From the NCBI GenBank assembly GCA_958370325.1, contig CATXJW010000036.1, forward strand, positions 1 through 19,262: 19,262 bases of DNA. The letters run 5' to 3'. Below, piece after piece: positions 14,591 to 19,262 of this stretch. This stretch comes from an uncultured Collinsella sp. (GTDB lineage Bacteria > Actinomycetota > Coriobacteriia > Coriobacteriales > Coriobacteriaceae). The position numbers were made by a program, and so were the translations under genes. The notes under the pieces are model-generated. The model saw only the letters and a list, made by a program, of their open reading frames with translations, was not told the DNA's origin and ran no database searches. The first letter of the stretch is position 1, and each line of letters starts with the position of its first letter.

Positions 14591-15475
14591 TCAATCGCGT
14601 ACCGCGTGCTCGAGCGGGCCGCTTCCCCTCGATATGGCGACATCCCAATGCTCGCAGTTAAGCAGAAGAAGTCGGTTCATGAACTCGACGCCCGAAAAAC
14701 CGAGTCTCGCAAACGGCGGAAATAGAGGGTCATCTGAAAAGACCGCAGCATACTCACTGCTCAACGGCATATACGCGAGATGAAAATCGTACGAGTCGTC
14801 CTCGGGCCCGATGATGAACATAGGCATCGACGTCGTAACGAACCCTGAGCCGACGGGTGCCCTAAGGATGGAGAAGCTCTTCTCAAAAAAAGCCTTTCGA
14901 ATACGGTTAACTGGCACAATATCATCGTTGGAGAAGAGCATGGTTGCGGCGGCGGCAAGCTCGACCACCGCTTGGGAATCCCCGCGCCAATCCGACCAAT
15001 CGAGCAAGCCGAGCTCATAGGGTGTCAGATGAACGTTTCTGAGCAGCTCTTCGGCAGTCTCGCGTGACCATTTCTTGTCGACGCGCATACTGATAGGGTG
15101 CCGGACGATGATATTTGCTGCCAGCTCGCAAACGGCGGCTTTCCCATCAGAATACCCTTCGTCTTCGCACTGGTCTTCTTTCTGGCGTTCCAAAAAGCGA
15201 TCGTAAAGCGGCGCGATGCGGCTCTCGAGCTCAGATAGCTTAACCTCGATGAGGTTCTGCGCATAGAATCTGTCTGTCGCATCGCCTGTCGCATCGGCAT
15301 GCTCGACCTCATAAAGATCGCGCATGCTGCAAAGGTTCTCGCAATTCGTGCGGAAGAAGGAGCCCTTCTGTCTGCTGTAGGCATGAAGCTGCCCGGAGGA
15401 ATCCGCGAAATGGCGCAGGTAGAACCGCGGCACCCAGTGCTGCTTTCGCGTCATCTTTCCGGGCAGCTTCGACAT
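14591..15475 (-). CDS. DUF4238 protein encoded as third gene of the type III restriction-modification operon
   Basis: The 294-residue product opens with MTRKQHWVPRFYLRHFAD (about 8-25), the diagnostic start of DUF4238. The pattern continues with RTNCENLCSMRDLYEV and LSELESRIAPLYDRF, then ANIIVRHPISMR near 117-130. The biochemical role of DUF4238 is unknown to me; the conserved N-terminal His/Tyr/Arg residues and a later conserved region with an internal strand-rich part suggest an enzyme or a nucleic-acid-binding fold, but I claim no activity. Its ATG lies one nt after the res stop (TAG-G-ATG), so it should be made together with the nuclease subunit. MTRKQHW at residue 8 is an alternative start. 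Neighbours point to a defence role, by context only. Confidence 0.8.
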   Translation of the reverse strand: MSKLPGKMTRKQHWVPRFYLRHFADSSGQLHAYSRQKGSFFRTNCENLCSMRDLYEVEHADATGDATDRFYAQNLIEVKLSELESRIAPLYDRFLERQKEDQCEDEGYSDGKAAVCELAANIIVRHPISMRVDKKWSRETAEELLRNVHLTPYELGLLDWSDWRGDSQAVVELAAAATMLFSNDDIVPVNRIRKAFFEKSFSILRAPVGSGFVTTSMPMFIIGPEDDSYDFHLAYMPLSSEYAAVFSDDPLFPPFARLGFSGVEFMNRLLLLNCEHWDVAISRGSGPLEHAVRD

Positions 15476-15476
15476 C

Positions 15477-18400
15477 CTAAGCCTTCACCGCCTCGTATTG
15501 GTAGGTCGTGCGCACGTTGTAATGGAAGTCGTTTCCGAGGTCCAGCGCCTCGAAGTGCTTCTTGGCGCAGCCGATCTTGATCTTCTCCGCGTCGCGCAGG
15601 GCGGGCTCGCCGTTCTTGCCGCCCTTGGTCTCGGTCACGAAGTACACGCGGCGCTCGCCGTCGGCCTCCTCGACGTACGCCCAGTCGGGGTTGTAACTGC
15701 CGAGCGGCGTGTCGATCTTGAACGCCGAGGGCAATTTCGCGAACACGAGAACCTCCTCCTGCTTGTCTAGAGCCTCGGCAAAGGAGCGCTCGACCCCCGC
15801 CGAGTCGTAGACCACGTAGTTGTACAGGCTCTTGCTCGTCATGTCCGGCTTCCACGCGTTCTGCCCAAGGTAGGCCGTGTAGTCGTCAAGCTCGAGGTCG
15901 CGCATGGTGTACCACTCGTCCTCGGGAAGGCGCACGTACTTGATGCCCTGGGCGATGAGGTCGTTCTTCACGCGGTTGATCTTGTCGCCGACCTGCGCGA
16001 GGAAGGTCGCGGGGTCGATCTCGAACTCGTCGAGGCGGCTGCAGCCCTCGAGGATCGCCTTGATGGTGCCGCGGGTGAGCCCGACGGCGTCCTGCAGCTC
16101 TGCGATCGGGTCGGGAAGGTCGTATTTCACCTTTCCCGAAACGGACACCACGGAGGTGCCCGTGCCCTCGGCGCTCACGCCCGCGTCGTCGATGCCCAGC
16201 GAGGCACGCTCGCTCGTCACCTGGGGCGGGCGCACGGCGAGCATGCCGTCGACAGCTTCGATGGCATGTTCGATGAGCTTGCCGGAGTCGACCTCGACCT
16301 GGAAGCGCGTGCGCTGGCGGATGCGGTCCCACAGGGCCTGGAACGCAGGGTCGAGCGTGACGTCCTTCTGCAGCTCGACCGAGACCTCCTTGGCCTTGTC
16401 ACGGATCTGGACCCTCTGGGACTTGTGGATGATGATCGCCTCGACCTGCTCCTTGGCAGGCTCGAGCTCGGCGGGGAGCTCGACCTTGCCCTCCTCGGCG
16501 GCCGCCTTCAGCTCGGGCGTCACCGCGCCCTTGTCGTCGACCATGCCGGTCGCGACGAGGTGGTCGTAGACCTGCTTGGACTTCTCGTAGCCCAGGCGCT
16601 CCTCGACGCCATCATCGCCCTTGACCGTGACCTTCGTGAAGCTCTCCGGAGTGATGACGCCGAACTTGAAGTCCTCAGCCTCAAGCTCCTTCTGCAGGCC
16701 GTTGGCGAAGTCGTCGTAGCTCTCGTTCGCGATGACGGTGAGCACGTTCGCCTCTGGGTCGTACAGGCGCTCGCCATCCTGGTTCACGCACAGGCGCAGA
16801 CCGCGGCCGATCTTCTGGCGCTTGGTCAGGTTGTCCTTTGTCTCGACGAGCGTGCAGATCTGGAACACGTTGGGGTTGTCCCAGCCCTCCTTGAGCGCGG
16901 AGTGGCTGAAGACGAAAGAGACGTCCTTGTCCGCGTCCTTGCCGTCCGGGAAGGAGATGAGCGTCTCCTTCTTCTGCATGATGAGCTCGAAGGCCCCGGC
17001 GTCGTCGGCGGTGCCGGCGGCTCCCTTGGAGTCCTTGAACTTGCCCTTCTTGTCCTTGGCGAAGTATCCCTGGTGCACGGCGTGGGGGTCGCGCACCAGC
17101 GGGGCGCCGACGGCTTCGTAGCACTCGAGCCACGTGCCCTTGCCGATCCCCGCCGCCTTTGCGATGCGACGAGGCGCCTTCGAGTTCAGGGCACCTGCGT
17201 ACTCCTCCTCAAACATCAGGGCGTACAGGCCGCCGTGGACTTCGGGCTCGTAGACGCGGTATCGGTCGACGCGGTCGATGAAGAAGAGCGAGAGCACCTT
17301 CACGCCGCGCGGCCACAGCTCGAACTGGCGGGCCAGGTGGTCCTCGATGGTGCGGCGGATCTGCGCGCGCTTGACGACCTCCTCGTTGACGTCGCCCAGC
17401 GCCTCGCCGAGCTCGAGCACCTCGCCGTTCTGGAACTCTATGAACTCGTCGCCCACTGCGGCGCCGATGTTGTTGACCACCCAGCCGCTCTCGTAGTCGC
17501 TGTTCTCGCCGCTCTTCTGGTAGAGGTCGTTGCCGGTCTTCACCGTGACGGCCTTGCGCTTCTGCGTGCCGTCGGCCTGGCGCACGTCGATGGACACCTT
17601 GGCGGAGAACGGGTCGGACTTGACGGACTCGAGCCTCACGTACGCGCCGTTGAGGTTCGCCTCGGCCTTGATCGAGTCCACGCAGATGCCCTTCACCAGG
17701 TGGCGCTCGAAGGCGTCGACCGGCGTGAGGCGGTAGATCATGTTGTAGGCCTGCTTGTGCGTGGCCGAGTAGCGCAGCACGAACAGCGGGTTCAGGCTCT
17801 TGATGGCGGCCTTGGCCTGCTTGGTGTTGTCGACGCTCTGGGGCTCGTCGATGATGACGACGGGCTTGCAGGCGCTCACGAGCTCGCGAGGGCTGAAGCC
17901 GCCGGTGAGCTTCTCGCTGGGACGGTGGAAGAGGTTGCCCTCCTTCGCGGTGCCATCCTTCTCGAGGCCCTTGTTGAACGCGTCGATGTTGATGACCATG
18001 ACCTGGATGGAGCTCGACGTGGCGAAGTTACCCACCGGCCCCATGTCCTTCGAGTCGTACACGAAGTAGTCGAGCGGCGTGCGGTCGTAGAGCGTCTCGA
18101 AGTGCCTGCGGGTGGTCTGGAGGCTCTTGAGGACGCCCTCGCGGATGGCCACGCTCGGCACGACGATAACGAACTTGGTGATGCCGTAGCGGCGGTTTAG
18201 CTCGTAGATGGAGCGGATGTAGACGTAGGTCTTGCCGGTGCCGGTCTCCATCTCGACGGTGAAGTCTCGCAGGCGCCCATCGGTGAGGACGTCGGTTGCC
18301 GGGAGGCAGCCCTCCTCCTGCACGGCGTGCAGGTTGTCGAGGAGCTGGCCCGGCGCCACGCGAAGCTCGTTGCCGTGGCCGACCATGAGCTCGCCGATTG

Positions 18401-18539
18401 CCGTCTGGCCTTTGCGGCCGGAATCGGCGGAGAATACGCTGCCAATAAATTGTTGTCCGCGGAACAGGTCGCAGGTTGCTTCGATGGCCTCCAGCTGGTG
18501 CTGCTGGTCGGATGAGAACTTGAACTCGAGCGCCGCCAT
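15477..18539 (-). CDS. res: Type III restriction endonuclease, Res subunit
   Basis: This 1020-residue protein has the full EcoP15I-type layout. The superfamily 2 helicase/translocase part has Walker A METGTGKT (97-104), IIDEPQS (229-235), SAT (258-260), a region SALKEGWDNPNVF and motif VI QKIGRGLRL. A C-terminal PD-(D/E)xK nuclease is visible as P951-D952 followed by E970-T-K972. With Mod it forms the complex that cuts DNA after ATP-dependent communication between two unmethylated, oppositely oriented sites. The ATG lies one nt after the mod stop (TAG-C-ATG), so synthesis is coupled to the methyltransferase. All catalytic motifs are present, so it should be functional. The DUF4238 gene follows with the same spacing. 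Confidence 0.95.
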   Translation of the reverse strand: MAALEFKFSSDQQHQLEAIEATCDLFRGQQFIGSVFSADSGRKGQTAIGELMVGHGNELRVAPGQLLDNLHAVQEEGCLPATDVLTDGRLRDFTVEMETGTGKTYVYIRSIYELNRRYGITKFVIVVPSVAIREGVLKSLQTTRRHFETLYDRTPLDYFVYDSKDMGPVGNFATSSSIQVMVINIDAFNKGLEKDGTAKEGNLFHRPSEKLTGGFSPRELVSACKPVVIIDEPQSVDNTKQAKAAIKSLNPLFVLRYSATHKQAYNMIYRLTPVDAFERHLVKGICVDSIKAEANLNGAYVRLESVKSDPFSAKVSIDVRQADGTQKRKAVTVKTGNDLYQKSGENSDYESGWVVNNIGAAVGDEFIEFQNGEVLELGEALGDVNEEVVKRAQIRRTIEDHLARQFELWPRGVKVLSLFFIDRVDRYRVYEPEVHGGLYALMFEEEYAGALNSKAPRRIAKAAGIGKGTWLECYEAVGAPLVRDPHAVHQGYFAKDKKGKFKDSKGAAGTADDAGAFELIMQKKETLISFPDGKDADKDVSFVFSHSALKEGWDNPNVFQICTLVETKDNLTKRQKIGRGLRLCVNQDGERLYDPEANVLTVIANESYDDFANGLQKELEAEDFKFGVITPESFTKVTVKGDDGVEERLGYEKSKQVYDHLVATGMVDDKGAVTPELKAAAEEGKVELPAELEPAKEQVEAIIIHKSQRVQIRDKAKEVSVELQKDVTLDPAFQALWDRIRQRTRFQVEVDSGKLIEHAIEAVDGMLAVRPPQVTSERASLGIDDAGVSAEGTGTSVVSVSGKVKYDLPDPIAELQDAVGLTRGTIKAILEGCSRLDEFEIDPATFLAQVGDKINRVKNDLIAQGIKYVRLPEDEWYTMRDLELDDYTAYLGQNAWKPDMTSKSLYNYVVYDSAGVERSFAEALDKQEEVLVFAKLPSAFKIDTPLGSYNPDWAYVEEADGERRVYFVTETKGGKNGEPALRDAEKIKIGCAKKHFEALDLGNDFHYNVRTTYQYEAVKA

Positions 18540-18540
18540 G

Positions 18541-19262
18541 CTAGACCGTCCTCAATTCGATCTCACAGCCCATGCGCTCGCCGGCGTGCTTGAAGATCTG
18601 CACGGCGTTGAGCTTGAGGGTGTCGTCGAGGACGGAATCGAGGATGAGAACGCGCCTGGGCTCCATGTCGGCGATGGCCTCGAGCGCCTCAATGGTGAGG
18701 CCTCGGGACATGCAGCAGACGAGCTCGTCGCAAGCGACGGACCAGATGGGATAGCCCGCGGCTTCAGACTTCTCGACGGGCAGCGTGAGCTCGAGGCCCC
18801 ATTTGAGCATCATCTCGAAGACGATATCCATATCGGAGCGATCGGGCTTGACCACGTCGAAGAGGAGCTGACCGGGCTCGGGCTTCTCAATGCCGGACTC
18901 ATCGAGCTCGAACACACGGAAGCCGATGTCGGGAAGCTGCTTGGGTCCCTCGCCAAGCTTGAGTTGACGGTTGGATTCCTCGAGCTCGGTTTTGATTTTG
19001 TCGCCTGCGCGGCGAATGCGTCCTTCGCCTATGTCGCAGAGAGTCTCATACCCGTCCTTGTAGGCGTCGCGTTTCGGGTCACAAGGCTCTGGAAGCTGGA
19101 CAAGGATAAACTGATAGCGATCATCTTTTCCGAGCTCCTGCAGGAACATGGCATGGGCGGTCGATGCTGAGCCTGAGAAAAAATCAAGCACAATATCACC
19201 CGTGCTTAAATGCTCATGTACGGTAAGGAAGCAAGCAACCGAAAACAAGAGATAGACCGCCA
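18541..19262 (-). CDS. mod: Type III restriction-modification methyltransferase, Mod subunit (C-terminal part, cut by the window edge)
   Basis: The frame is open to the right edge; the start and the DPPY catalytic motif lie outside. The visible 240 residues include the S-adenosylmethionine motif DIVLDFFSGSASTAHAMF, followed by YQFILVQLPEPCD, as in beta-class N6-adenine methyltransferases of type III systems, where this motif is placed C-terminally. Mod supplies sequence recognition and methylates one strand of an asymmetric site. It is needed both for protection and for Res activity. The adjoining upstream residues (AVYLLFSVACFLTVHEHLS) are unusually hydrophobic compared with many Mod proteins, but the frame is intact. 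The stop is one nt before the res start. The assignment is supported by the adjacent Res. Confidence 0.9.
   Translation of the reverse strand, partial: AVYLLFSVACFLTVHEHLSTGDIVLDFFSGSASTAHAMFLQELGKDDRYQFILVQLPEPCDPKRDAYKDGYETLCDIGEGRIRRAGDKIKTELEESNRQLKLGEGPKQLPDIGFRVFELDESGIEKPEPGQLLFDVVKPDRSDMDIVFEMMLKWGLELTLPVEKSEAAGYPIWSVACDELVCCMSRGLTIEALEAIADMEPRRVLILDSVLDDTLKLNAVQIFKHAGERMGCEIELRTV

Larger units (their letters stand above)
9712..19262. mobile_element. Integrative element or genomic island inserted at guaA, right end outside the window
   Basis: The evidence is a tyrosine integrase with a linked excisionase-like gene, a phage-like divergent repressor region, a repeat cluster matching the guaA 3' end, a mobilisation-type RHH gene and a restriction-modification cargo. 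The element genes also use AGG and ATA codons far more than guaA or ychF, as seen in xis and int. No relaxase, conjugation or virion gene is in the window, so the transfer mode is unknown. The boundaries are inferred: the left one is near 9712 and the right one was not found. Confidence 0.7.

Noticed and set aside
14591..14593. TGA after the DUF4238 gene as a selenocysteine codon
   Set aside because: No SECIS-like hairpin was evident just downstream and DUF4238 is not a known selenoprotein family. Read-through or a separate gene is more plausible.
16266..18200. 644-codon open frame antisense to res
   Set aside because: Same reason: biased Leu/Val/Asp/Arg composition produced by the complement of a GC-rich gene with clear helicase motifs.
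18541..19248. TTG at 19248 as the true start of the methyltransferase gene
   Set aside because: The frame continues open to the window edge, and a Mod protein needs its DPPY and recognition domains upstream, so this is an internal codon of a truncated view.
9712..19262. CRISPR array, tRNA, rRNA or prophage structural genes in the element
   Set aside because: No regularly spaced repeat-spacer pattern, no cloverleaf and no capsid, terminase or tail protein signature was seen in this part of the window.

Overview
The window is a piece of a high-GC, Gram-positive-type chromosome. Its gene content and codon choice (GAG, GGC, CTG, GCC) suggest a gut actinobacterium of the class Coriobacteriia, most likely Collinsella or a close relative. 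This is a judgement from protein resemblance only; no marker RNA is present.

Positions 1-9711 look like ordinary chromosome. They hold the 3' end of an iron-containing alcohol dehydrogenase (AdhE-like), two tandem GldA-type glycerol dehydrogenases, a polyferredoxin with four [4Fe-4S] motifs, the ribosome-associated ATPase YchF with a small DUF1648 membrane protein behind it, a small HAD-like protein divergent from a small XRE regulator around a perfect 26-bp palindrome, cytoplasmic L-asparaginase (minus strand), and GMP synthase guaA. The first genes fit fermentative handling of alcohols and glycerol. A nested inverted-repeat element of REP/RAYT style lies between the two glycerol dehydrogenase genes.

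From the 3' end of guaA (about 9.71 kb) to the right edge the window looks like an integrative element. The guaA 3' end is a known integration hotspot. It is followed by about 600 bp of non-coding DNA holding many direct and inverted copies of a (T)GGGGAGTAAA word that resembles the last bases of guaA. Next comes a phage-like control and integration module: an XRE repressor gene (minus) facing xis-int-RHH genes (plus). The two divergent promoters are covered by three copies of a 16-bp operator plus one degenerate copy. No right attachment site was found in the window, so the element probably continues past 19262.

The cargo (12.59-19.26 kb, all minus strand) is a defence island. It is read from the right edge as type III restriction-modification mod (partial), res, a DUF4238 protein, a small ORF in the same frame after a TGA, and a single-chain GmrSD-like DUF262/DUF1524 nuclease. 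mod, res and the DUF4238 gene are separated by single nucleotides, so the DUF4238 protein appears to be a built-in third component of the restriction-modification operon. This coupling, the guaA-proximal repeat cluster and the multi-operator switch are the most interesting points.
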